DNA of 6,619 bases, taken from NCBI GenBank assembly GCA_902805995.1, contig CADCUU010000124.1:1-6619 (forward strand), given 5' to 3'. Every line of letters starts with the position of its first letter. Within the stretch, counting starts at the first letter, position 1. A program made the position numbers and the translations under genes. Shown here one piece after another: positions 1 through 5,979 of the stretch. The notes beneath the pieces were generated by a model. It had not been told where the DNA came from, ran no database searches, and saw only the letters and a list, made by a program, of their open reading frames with translations. The stretch is from an uncultured Rubellimicrobium sp. Lineage in GTDB: Bacteria; Pseudomonadota; Alphaproteobacteria; Rhodobacterales; Rhodobacteraceae.

Positions 1-1216
1 CCGGGAGGCGATGAAGACGCTGGCCGCCAGCGCGGGCGTGACAGACGCCGTCGTGGTGAACACCTGCGCCGTCACCGCCGAAGCCGTCCGCAAGGCCAAG
101 CAGGAAATCCGGCGCCTCTCGCGCGAACATCCGGGCGCCCGCGTCGTCGTCACCGGCTGCGCCGCGCAGGTGGAACCCGAAACCTTCGCCGCCATGCCCG
201 AAGTGTCGCTCGTCCTCGGCAATGCCGAGAAGATGGCGCCCGAGGCCTGGTCGCGGATGCGCGCCACCTCCGCCCCGGACTTCGTAGGAGAGACCGAGCG
301 CGTGCTCGTGGACGACATCATGTCCGTGCGCGAGACCGCGAGCCACCTCATCGACGGCTTCGGCAGCCGGGCTCGGGCCTATGTGCAGGTCCAGAACGGC
401 TGCGACCACCGCTGCACCTTCTGCATCATCCCCTACGGCCGGGGAAACTCGCGCTCCGTCCCCGCGGGCGTCGTCGTGGACCAGATCGCGCGGCTGGTGG
501 ACAAGGGCTTTCTTGAAGTGGTCCTGACCGGCGTGGACCTGACCTCCTGGGGCGCGGACCTGCCTTGCGCGCCCCGGCTGGGGGATCTTGTCATGCAGAT
601 CCTCCGTCACGTCCCGGGGCTCGCGCGTCTGCGCATCTCCTCCATCGATTCCATCGAAGCCGACCCCAAGCTCATGGAAGCCATCGCCACTGAGCCGCGG
701 CTGATGCCGCACCTGCACCTGAGCTTGCAGGCCGGGCACGACCTCACGCTCAAGCGCATGAAGCGGCGGCACCTGCGCGACGACGCCATCCGCTTCTGCG
801 AGGAGGCCCGCGCCCTGCGCCCCGACATCACCTTCGGCGCCGACCTCATCGCCGGTTTCCCGACCGAGACCGAAGAGATGTTCGACGGCAGCCTTCGCCT
901 TGTGGAGGACTGCCACCTCACCTGGCTCCACGTCTTCCCCTATTCGCCCCGCAAGGGGACCCCGGCGGCCAAGATGCCGGCCGTTCCCGGGCCCGCGATC
1001 CGCGAACGGGCGGCGCGCCTGCGCGCGGCGGGCGAGGCGGCGGCAGGGCGGCACCTCGCGGCCCAGGTCGGCCGCCCGCACAAGGTGCTCATGGAAAGCC
1101 CCCGCATGGGCCGGACCGAGCAGTTCGCTGAGGTGACCTTCTGCGAGGACCGTCCCGTGGGCGCCATCGTCGATGCGGTGATCCGCGGCGTCGTCTCCCG
1201 GCAACTCGCCGCCTGA
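1..1216 (+). CDS. mtaB: tRNA (N6-threonylcarbamoyladenosine(37)-C2)-methylthiotransferase MtaB, 5' partial
   Basis: Radical-SAM enzyme that converts t6A at position 37 of ANN-decoding tRNAs to ms2t6A, in the cytoplasm. The reading frame is open from base 2 and runs through the Met codon at 11, so the true start lies outside the window; roughly 20 residues including the first Fe-S cysteine (family motif GCRLN) are missing. Numbered from the Met at 11, the N-terminal methylthiotransferase domain keeps its other two cluster cysteines, C19 (NTC) and C50 (TGC). The radical-SAM CxxxCxxC motif is C131, C135, C138, followed by PYGRGNSRSVP. The family segment GADLIAGFPTETEEMF is at 276-291. Residues 353-401 look like the C-terminal TRAM RNA-binding domain. 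MtaB is preferred over MiaB and RimO because of the NTCAVTAEA and RGNSRSVP signatures. The stop is TGA. The GST gene follows after 61 bases and may be cotranscribed. Confidence 0.95.
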   Translation, partial: REAMKTLAASAGVTDAVVVNTCAVTAEAVRKAKQEIRRLSREHPGARVVVTGCAAQVEPETFAAMPEVSLVLGNAEKMAPEAWSRMRATSAPDFVGETERVLVDDIMSVRETASHLIDGFGSRARAYVQVQNGCDHRCTFCIIPYGRGNSRSVPAGVVVDQIARLVDKGFLEVVLTGVDLTSWGADLPCAPRLGDLVMQILRHVPGLARLRISSIDSIEADPKLMEAIATEPRLMPHLHLSLQAGHDLTLKRMKRRHLRDDAIRFCEEARALRPDITFGADLIAGFPTETEEMFDGSLRLVEDCHLTWLHVFPYSPRKGTPAAKMPAVPGPAIRERAARLRAAGEAAAGRHLAAQVGRPHKVLMESPRMGRTEQFAEVTFCEDRPVGAIVDAVIRGVVSRQLAA

Positions 1217-1232
1217 GGGGCCTTGAGGCGGC
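1208..1232 (+). other. Stem-loop overlapping the mtaB stop codon
   Basis: A perfect 7-bp inverted repeat, GCCGCCT at 1208-1214 and AGGCGGC at 1226-1232, encloses an 11-base loop and covers the mtaB TGA at 1214-1216. No run of T follows, so this is not a standard intrinsic terminator. It could slow or partly end transcription before the GST gene, or be chance in GC-rich DNA. Confidence 0.35.
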
Positions 1233-1277
1233 CAGGCGCGGCTCCTACGCTCCGGGCGCAGCCACAGGAACCCGCCA

Positions 1278-1880
1278 ATGAAGCTCCTGATCTCCCCCGC
1301 CTCTCCTTACGTCCGCAAGGTCCGCGTCCTGATCCGCGAGGCCGGGCGAGAGGGAGAGGTGGAGGAGCAGGCCGTCGCCACCACGGCGCTGGCCACCGAC
1401 CCGGCCATTCCCGGTCACAACCCGCTGGGCCGCATCCCCGTGCTGATCCGCGACGACGGCTCGGCCCTGGTGGACAGCCGCGTGATCTGCCGCTTCCTCG
1501 ATGCGCAATGGGGGACGGGCCTCTACCCCGAGGCTCGGCTCTGGGACGTGCTGATGCTTGAGGCGCTGGCCGAGGGCCTGCTCGATTCGGCGCTCCTCAT
1601 GGCCTACGAGGTGCGGCTGCGCCCGGAGGAGAAGCAGTGGCCCGATTGGCTGGAGGCGCAATGGGCCAAGGTCGTGCGCACCCTCGACGTGCTGGAGCGT
1701 GACTGGGCGAGGCGGCTCGCCGGGCCCCTCGACATGGGTCAGGTCGCCTTGGCCTGCGCTCTGGGCTACCTCGACTTCCGGCACGGCGCGCGCGACTGGC
1801 GGGAAGGGCGCCCCCGGCTTGCAGCCTGGGAAGCAGGGATGGGTCAGCGGCCGAGCATCGCGACAACCCGGCCAGGCTGA
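1278..1880 (+). CDS. Glutathione S-transferase family protein (YibF-like)
   Basis: Cytosolic GST of 200 residues, a normal length for the family. The N-terminal thioredoxin-like domain (about 1-78) begins [16 protein letters not shown], where S9 is in the position of the catalytic or activating serine in YibF-like GSTs. NPLGRIPVL (48-56) holds the conserved cis-proline P54. VDSRVI (65-70) supplies the Asp-Ser pair that binds the gamma-glutamyl part of glutathione. The rest is the helical C-terminal domain, ending in a typical [15 protein letters not shown] segment (179-193). The ATG is preceded by AGGAA at 1266-1270, seven bases away, and begins exactly at the expected domain edge. The substrate cannot be deduced; many members of this group have no known substrate. 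The stop codon is one base from the stop of the converging outer-membrane protein gene. Confidence 0.9.
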   Translation: MKLLISPASPYVRKVRVLIREAGREGEVEEQAVATTALATDPAIPGHNPLGRIPVLIRDDGSALVDSRVICRFLDAQWGTGLYPEARLWDVLMLEALAEGLLDSALLMAYEVRLRPEEKQWPDWLEAQWAKVVRTLDVLERDWARRLAGPLDMGQVALACALGYLDFRHGARDWREGRPRLAAWEAGMGQRPSIATTRPG

Positions 1881-1881
1881 C

Positions 1882-2484
1882 CTAGAAGTTGAAGCTCACG
1901 CCGAGATTGATGGAGTTCGTCACCCCGTCGAGATCGACCGTGCGGCCATCCTCCGCCTCGCCGTCCAGATCGGTGTAGGTGCCCTCGTACTCCCCAAAGA
2001 CCGCCCAGTTCCCGCCCAGGGGAACCGTGGCCCCGGCGACCCAGGAAACGGCGGGACCCTCTATCCGAACGTCCTCGGGTGCGCCGCTGGGCCCCACCTC
2101 CGCCTCGGCTACGCCTATTCCGACGCCCGCGCCAACGTACGGGGTGACCGTCCCAAGGACGCCGTCCCACCGGCGCAGGCCGCTCACTGTGAGCGTATCC
2201 AGCCCATCGAACGACAGGCCGGCTTCTGCACCCTCCCCTTCGGACAGGCTGAAGCGGCTGTAGTCGAGCGCCACGCCAAAATCACCGTCGGTCCACCACG
2301 TCGCACGGAGCCCCGCCTGGCTCCCGTCCTCCACTGGCACCCCGATTTCCGGGGTCACGGCGTTGCCGCTCAGCGTCACGCCGTCGTCGGGCGCACCCGC
2401 CCAGCCTCCGTAGAAGCTGAGCTGCACCTCTGCGGCCGCCGGGGCCGCAGCCAGCAACAGCATGGGCAGCAGAAGGGCGCGCAT
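1882..2484 (-). CDS. Outer-membrane beta-barrel protein (lipid A oxidase/OmpA-like barrel family)
   Basis: A 200-residue exported protein. The signal peptide is residues 1-18 ([18 protein letters not shown]) with likely cleavage before E19. The mature part alternates Gly/aromatic-rich strands with acidic turns, for example [19 protein letters not shown] and [14 protein letters not shown], and ends GVSFNF. A terminal Phe is the usual sorting signal for insertion into the outer membrane by the BAM complex. From memory, [18 protein letters not shown] and WSVFGEY-type segments are shared with Rhodobacterales proteins annotated as lipid A oxidase or outer-membrane beta-barrel protein, but enzymatic activity here is not shown. 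The start at 2484 is chosen because AGGAGA (2494-2489) lies four bases upstream and the signal peptide begins there; the frame stays open to 2682 without a plausible start. It converges with the GST gene and diverges from petA. Confidence 0.85.
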   Translation of the reverse strand: MRALLLPMLLLAAAPAAAEVQLSFYGGWAGAPDDGVTLSGNAVTPEIGVPVEDGSQAGLRATWWTDGDFGVALDYSRFSLSEGEGAEAGLSFDGLDTLTVSGLRRWDGVLGTVTPYVGAGVGIGVAEAEVGPSGAPEDVRIEGPAVSWVAGATVPLGGNWAVFGEYEGTYTDLDGEAEDGRTVDLDGVTNSINLGVSFNF

Positions 2485-2509
2485 CGGGTCTCCTGGGAAT
2501 ATGTAAACA

Positions 2510-2537
2510 CGATAGGGAGGCCCCTGCCATCCGGCAA
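2510..2537 (-). promoter_or_regulatory. Possible sigma-70-type promoter of the outer-membrane barrel gene
   Basis: Reading the minus strand, TTGCCG (2537-2532) is separated by 16 bases from TATCGT (2515-2510), which ends 25 bases before the ATG at 2484. This sits in the locally AT-richest stretch of the region (about 2498-2515). Both hexamers match the consensus only partly, so the call rests mainly on position. Confidence 0.3.
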
Positions 2538-2686
2538 GCCCACAGTCGTCTACGGCGCCGAGTCCGGCAGCCCGGCCGCGAAAACCGGCGCAGATCCGCC
2601 TGCGACCCAATGCCGCAACTGCCCCATGGATCATCCCCTGCTCCCGAAGCGAGCCATGCTGTCCCATGACCCTCCGTTGCACCCTT

Positions 2687-2706
2687 GCCGGATCACGTCG
2701 TCCGGC
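2687..2706. promoter_or_regulatory. 20-bp imperfect palindrome upstream of petA, candidate operator
   Basis: Arms GCCGGA (2687-2692) and TCCGGC (2701-2706) flank a central self-complementary ACGT (2695-2698), so 16 of 20 positions are symmetric about 2696/2697. It lies about 135 bases upstream of the petA start. A 7-base direct repeat CCTTGCC (2683-2689 and 2706-2712) overlaps both edges. The symmetry and size suit a dimeric transcription factor, but I do not recognise the site, and GC-rich DNA yields such palindromes by chance. Confidence 0.3.
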
Positions 2707-2762
2707 CTTGCCCTGCGCGGTCTTGTCCGCTGGACCGCGGCGATTTTGGTGGTAAAAGCCGC

Positions 2763-2802
2763 CCCGTTACGGGCGAGCGCGCAGGCGTGCGTCCGCCTGC
2801 GC
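2763..2802 (+). other. Tandem stem-loops in the petA leader
   Basis: The first element is CCCGTTACGGG at 2763-2773, a perfect 5-1-5 palindrome. The second is a perfect 9-bp inverted repeat, GCGCAGGCG (2779-2787) and CGCCTGCGC (2794-2802), around the six-base loop TGCGTC. Six of the nine stem pairs alone would make a stable hairpin at this GC content. The second ends 39 bases before the petA start. No T-run follows, so it is not a terminator. It may be a 5'-UTR structure affecting stability or translation of the pet mRNA, or a DNA binding site. Confidence 0.5.
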
Positions 2803-2828
2803 TTGGACGGCCCTGCCGCCCCCATCCC

Positions 2829-2836
2829 GAGAGAGG
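2829..2836 (+). promoter_or_regulatory. Ribosome binding site supporting the TTG start of petA
   Basis: GAGAGAGG lies five bases before TTG at 2842. The following TTCC matches the spacer of the petB site (GAGGAGGTTCC). No ATG or GTG lies nearer in frame, so this site together with the family N-terminus decides the start. Confidence 0.7.
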
Positions 2837-2841
2837 TTCCC

Positions 2842-3423
2842 TTGTCGCAACTCGAAGCTCCTGAGGGCACCCGCCGCGACTTCATCTACTACGCGACGGC
2901 CGGCGCCGCCGCCGTGGTGACCGGAGCGGCCGTGTGGCCCCTCGTCAACCAGATGAACCCGTCGGCGGACGTGACCGCCCTGGCCTCGATCCGGGTGGAC
3001 GTGGCCGGGGTCACCCCCGGCACGCAGCTTACCGTGCTCTGGCAGGGCAAGCCCGTCTTCATCCGCGCCCGCACCGAGGAAGAGATCGCCGCCGCCCGCG
3101 AGGTTCCCGTCGAGGAGCTCGTGGACTCGAGCGCCAACAACGCGAACCTCGCAGAGGACGCGCCCGCGACCGACGAGAACCGGGCCCTCACGGCGTTCGA
3201 GGGAGCGGAGTCCCCGGCCGGCACCTGGCTCGTCCAGATGGGTGTCTGCACCCACCTGGGCTGCGTGCCGCTGGGCGAATCTGGTGATTTCGGCGGCTGG
3301 TTCTGCCCCTGCCACGGCTCGCACTACGACACCGCCGGTCGGGTCCGGCGGGGCCCCGCGCCGCGCAACCTGCCCATTCCGGTCGCCACCTGGGTGGACG
3401 CGGCGACGATCCAGCTCGGCTGA
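2842..3423 (+). CDS. petA: Ubiquinol-cytochrome c reductase Rieske iron-sulfur subunit
   Basis: Rieske subunit of the cytochrome bc1 complex: takes the first electron from ubiquinol at the Qo site and passes it to cytochrome c1 by moving its periplasmic head. 193 residues from a TTG start, close to the 187 of R. sphaeroides. The N-terminus [14 protein letters not shown] (10-23) is a twin-arginine type signal that remains as the membrane anchor (about 15-36), followed by the hinge and the head. Cluster ligands are C136 and H138 (CTHLGC) and C155 and H158 (CPCHGSHYD); C141 and C157 form the expected disulfide. S160 and Y162, which raise the cluster potential in high-potential Rieske proteins, are present. 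The loop before the cluster (about 116-128) seems a few residues longer than in R. sphaeroides. First gene of petABC; petB starts 12 bases after the stop. The TTG start may limit translation of this subunit. Confidence 0.97.
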   Translation: MSQLEAPEGTRRDFIYYATAGAAAVVTGAAVWPLVNQMNPSADVTALASIRVDVAGVTPGTQLTVLWQGKPVFIRARTEEEIAAAREVPVEELVDSSANNANLAEDAPATDENRALTAFEGAESPAGTWLVQMGVCTHLGCVPLGESGDFGGWFCPCHGSHYDTAGRVRRGPAPRNLPIPVATWVDAATIQLG

Positions 3424-3435
3424 GGAGGTTCCAGT

Positions 3436-4782
3436 ATGTCCGGCGTCCTGCACGACGACTACGTCCCCAAGACCCGCGCCGAGAAATGGGTCGAGCGGCG
3501 GCTCCCCATCATCTCGCTGATCCACGGCTTCGTGACGATCCGCACGCCCAAGAACCTCAACTGGATGTGGATCTGGGGGATCATCCTCACCTTCGCTCTG
3601 GTGGGGCAGATCGTGACGGGGATCATCCTCGCCATGCACTACACCCCGCATGTCGACATGGCCTTCGCCTCCGTCGAGCACATCATGCGGAACGTGAACG
3701 GCGGGCACATGCTCCGCTACTTCCACCAGAACGGCGCGTCGCTGATGTTCGTCGCCGTCTACCTGCATATCTTCCGCACGCTCTACTACGGCAACTACAA
3801 GACCCCGCGCGAGATCACGTGGATCATCGGCGTCCTGATGTTCGTGCTGATGATGGGCATCGCCTTCATGGGCTACGTGCTGCCCTGGGGCCAGATGTCC
3901 TACCACGGCACCTCGGTGATCACCGGCCTCTTCGGCGCGATCCCCTTCGTGGGCGAGTCGATCCAGACCTGGCTGCTGGGCGCGGGCGCGGTGGGCCAGC
4001 CGGCGCTGAACCGGTTCTTCTCGCTCCACTTCCTGCTGCCCTTCGTGCTGCTGGGCCTGAGCATCGTCCACATCTGGGCCTTCCACACCACCGGCAACAA
4101 CAACCCCACCGGGGTTGAGGTCCGCCGCTCTTCCAAGGAAGAAGCCAAGCGCGACACCGTGCCGTTCTGGCCCTACTTCGTGCTCAAGGACCTTTACGCC
4201 CTGGCCGTCGTGCTCGCGGTGTTCTGGGCCATCGTGGCCTTCATGCCCCACTACCTCGGGCACCCGGACAACTACATCCCGGCGAACCCGCTCGCCACGC
4301 CGTCGCACATCGTGCCGGAATGGTACTTCCTGCCCTTCTACGCGATCCTGCGCGCCTTCACCGGCGACGTGTGGGTGGTGATGTTCGTGGACTGGATCAC
4401 CCTGGGCATCGTGGACGCCAAGTTCTTCGGCGTGCTGGCGATGTTCGGCGCGATCGCGATCATGGCGCTGGCGCCCTGGCTCGACACCTCGCTCGTCCGC
4501 TCGGGCCGCTACCGCCCGATGTTCAAGTGGTGGTTCTGGCTCCTGGCCCTGGACTTCATGGTCCTGATGTGGGTCGGCGCCATGCCGGCCGAGGGGATCT
4601 ATCCCTACATCGCGCTGATCGCCGCGACCTACTGGTTCGCCTACTTCCTGGTGATCCTTCCGCTCCTCGGCGTGCTCGAGAAGCCCGTGGCCCCGCCCGT
4701 CTCCATCGAGGCCGACTTCGCGGCCCATTACGACCCCCAGACCGGGGGCACCAAGCAGTTCGCCGGCAGCCCGGCCGAGTGA
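3436..4782 (+). CDS. petB: Ubiquinol-cytochrome c reductase cytochrome b subunit
   Basis: Core membrane subunit of cytochrome bc1, carrying hemes bL and bH and both quinone sites (Qo and Qi). 448 residues, full length. Heme ligands H97 and H198 (bL) and H111 and H212 (bH) are in place, and PEWY of the Qo site is at 294-297; these numbers coincide with R. sphaeroides. Eight hydrophobic helices can be placed: about 43-67, 92-117, 128-150, 195-216, 248-270, 310-345 (part), 364-383 and 391-414. The first four form the heme-binding N-terminal half. G158, the position where Ala confers strobilurin resistance in mitochondrial enzymes, is Gly, but its surroundings read [10 protein letters not shown] rather than the usual MSFWGATVIT. 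The start is an ATG with AGGAGG at 3423-3428, seven bases upstream and overlapping the petA stop. It ends 16 bases before petC. Confidence 0.98.
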   Translation: MSGVLHDDYVPKTRAEKWVERRLPIISLIHGFVTIRTPKNLNWMWIWGIILTFALVGQIVTGIILAMHYTPHVDMAFASVEHIMRNVNGGHMLRYFHQNGASLMFVAVYLHIFRTLYYGNYKTPREITWIIGVLMFVLMMGIAFMGYVLPWGQMSYHGTSVITGLFGAIPFVGESIQTWLLGAGAVGQPALNRFFSLHFLLPFVLLGLSIVHIWAFHTTGNNNPTGVEVRRSSKEEAKRDTVPFWPYFVLKDLYALAVVLAVFWAIVAFMPHYLGHPDNYIPANPLATPSHIVPEWYFLPFYAILRAFTGDVWVVMFVDWITLGIVDAKFFGVLAMFGAIAIMALAPWLDTSLVRSGRYRPMFKWWFWLLALDFMVLMWVGAMPAEGIYPYIALIAATYWFAYFLVILPLLGVLEKPVAPPVSIEADFAAHYDPQTGGTKQFAGSPAE

Positions 4783-4798
4783 GAGGATAAGGTTCACG

Positions 4799-5674
4799 AT
4801 GCTCAGGTCGCTAGCACTCGGCGCAGCGCTCGCCCTCTCCAGCGCCCTCCCCGCCTTCGCGGCGGGGGAGGCGGAGGTCACCGACTACGCCTTCGCCCAT
4901 GAGGGGCCCTTTGGCTCCTATGACACGCTCCAGCTCCAGCGGGGCCTTCAGGTCTACACCGAGGTCTGTGCCTCCTGCCACGGGCTGTCCTACGTCGCCT
5001 TCCGCAACCTCGCGGAGCCCGGCGGCCCCGAACTCCCCGAGGACCAGATGCGGGCCTATGCGGAGTTCTACGAGGTCTTCGACCAGACCCTCGCCGACGG
5101 CGAGGGCGACTTCCGCACCGCTACCCCGGCCGACCGCTTCCCTCAGTCGTCCATCTCCAACGCGCCGGACCTGTCGCTGATGGCCAAGGCCCGCAAGGGC
5201 TTCGAGGGCCCCTACGGCTCGGGCCTGTCGCAGCTCTTCAACGGCATGGGCGGGCCGGAATACATCGCCTCGCTCCTGAACGGTTACGAGGAGCCCCCGG
5301 AATGCGCCCCGGAGGACTTCGAGGGCTACTACAACGTGTCCTTCGCGGCGGGCGGCTACCCGGAGGAGTGCAAGGACGAGCACGGCCATCACCTGCATCC
5401 GGGCTCCTGGATCGCCATGCCGCCGCCGCTGTCGGACGGTCAGGTCGAGTTCGTGGACGGCTCGCGCAACGACGTGGAGGCCCTGTCGCACGATGCCGCG
5501 GCCTTCCTGATGTGGACGTCCGAGCCCAAGCTCAACGCGCGCAAGCAGGCGGGGCTGACCGGCCTCATCTTCCTGACCGCGCTCGCGGTGCTCCTGTACC
5601 TCACCAACAAGCGCGTCTGGGCACCGGTGAAGGCCGGGGGCCGGCCGATCGGCAAGGACCAGCACGGGCTCTGA
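4799..5674 (+). CDS. petC: Ubiquinol-cytochrome c reductase cytochrome c1 subunit
   Basis: Cytochrome c1 accepts electrons from the Rieske protein on the periplasmic face and passes them to soluble or membrane cytochrome c. 291 residues. A Sec signal peptide spans about 1-21 (ending PAFA). Heme is attached at CASCH, C57-C60-H61, with H61 as an axial ligand; M207 in SWIAMPPPL is the other. C169 and C191 match the cysteine pair whose disulfide keeps the heme potential high in Rhodobacter cytochrome c1. One C-terminal anchor helix runs about 252-270 and is followed by the positive KRVWAPVKAGGR tail on the cytoplasmic side. The segment DEHGHHLH (193-200) just before the Met ligand is unusually His-rich. 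The start ATG has AAGG at 4789-4792. Last gene of the pet operon; the terminator begins about 20 bases after the stop. Confidence 0.97.
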   Translation: MLRSLALGAALALSSALPAFAAGEAEVTDYAFAHEGPFGSYDTLQLQRGLQVYTEVCASCHGLSYVAFRNLAEPGGPELPEDQMRAYAEFYEVFDQTLADGEGDFRTATPADRFPQSSISNAPDLSLMAKARKGFEGPYGSGLSQLFNGMGGPEYIASLLNGYEEPPECAPEDFEGYYNVSFAAGGYPEECKDEHGHHLHPGSWIAMPPPLSDGQVEFVDGSRNDVEALSHDAAAFLMWTSEPKLNARKQAGLTGLIFLTALAVLLYLTNKRVWAPVKAGGRPIGKDQHGL

Positions 5675-5694
5675 AGCCCGGGCCTGACGATATA

Positions 5695-5728
5695 AAGGGG
5701 GCGTTCGGGAAACCGGGCGCCCCTTTTT
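5695..5728 (+). terminator. Intrinsic terminator of petABC
   Basis: An 11-pair stem joins 5698-5708 to 5713-5723 with two central G-T wobbles and a GAAA (GNRA-type) tetraloop at 5709-5712. TTTTT follows directly at 5724-5728, and AA at 5695-5696 could pair with the first Ts around a bulged G. It lies 20 bases after the petC stop. This is a textbook rho-independent terminator and marks the 3' end of the pet transcript. Confidence 0.92.
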
Positions 5729-5979
5729 CGTTCGCGATGAGTGGGCCTGTGGCTGGACCTAGTCCCGCACAGGGGGTGATGGCCAGCCTTGCCGGGCGCA
5801 TCGGAGGAACGACAGGTCGACGCGGCCTCACCTGCGGCCCAGGCAGTCAAGCTTGCCTTTCACAGAAGCCTTAGCAACCATCGGGGATCACGCCCCCGAT
5901 TTCCCCCACCCTTCCGTCTACTACCAGGGCCCGTTCCGCCGGCCCATACGCCCCGAAGCACTTCAAGGCCCCAGGATAT
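5729..5979. other. Intergenic region between convergent petC and thiQ, no gene seen
   Basis: Only short frames exist here: 45 codons from the ATG at 5737 on the plus strand, a TTG-started frame at 5853 plus, and a minus-strand frame ending at 5871. None has a good ribosome binding site or a recognisable product. No tRNA or known RNA gene is seen. The stretch holds the inverted repeat at 5880-5900 and a weak minus-strand hairpin (about 5952-5969) just after thiQ. Confidence 0.6.
5880..5900. repeat. 7-bp inverted repeat
   Basis: ATCGGGG (5880-5886) and CCCCGAT (5894-5900) surround a seven-base spacer. It lies about 80 bases downstream of the thiQ stop on the minus strand. No T-run follows on either strand, so a terminator role is only possible, perhaps as a weak or Rho-assisted end for the thiamine transporter transcript. 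Confidence 0.35.

Larger units (their letters stand above)
2485..2841. other. Divergent intergenic region between the barrel gene and petA
   Basis: These 357 bases separate two divergent genes and must hold the control regions of both. The petA reading frame stays open across the whole stretch, but the translated sequence has no resemblance to a Rieske protein before the TTG at 2842, and no other gene is supported. I see the possible minus-strand promoter at 2510-2537, an imperfect palindrome at 2687-2706, two stem-loops at 2763-2802, and an AT-rich island at 2742-2757 that could be near the petA transcription start. No convincing -35/-10 pair for petA is visible, and no FNR-type TTGAT-N4-ATCAA site. 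Confidence 0.7.

Noticed and set aside
11..13. ATG at 11 as the true start of mtaB.
   Set aside because: The frame is open upstream and the family needs a further Fe-S cysteine N-terminal to this point, so the gene is truncated by the window edge.
2485..2682. N-terminal extension of the barrel protein to 2682 (266 residues).
   Set aside because: The extra 66 residues precede a clear signal peptide and ribosome binding site at 2484-2494, so they are upstream untranslated sequence.
1558..2841. In-frame upstream extension of petA, making a 621-residue protein with a long N-terminal part.
   Set aside because: The extension crosses the GST gene out of frame and the barrel gene in antisense, lacks any Rieske homology, and would move the twin-arginine signal to the middle of the protein.
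2767..4881. A 704-codon open frame on the minus strand covering petA, petB and the start of petC.
   Set aside because: It is antisense to three well-identified genes, its product is a low-complexity His/Asp/Glu/Arg/Gly-rich string with no domain, and such frames are expected opposite GC-rich genes.
4811..5665. A 284-codon minus-strand frame opposite petC.
   Set aside because: Antisense shadow of cytochrome c1 with no recognisable motif or start signal.
5302..5874. A 190-codon plus-strand frame overlapping the end of petC and running through the terminator.
   Set aside because: It is the wrong frame of petC, has Arg/Gly/Ala-rich low-complexity sequence, and crosses a strong intrinsic terminator.
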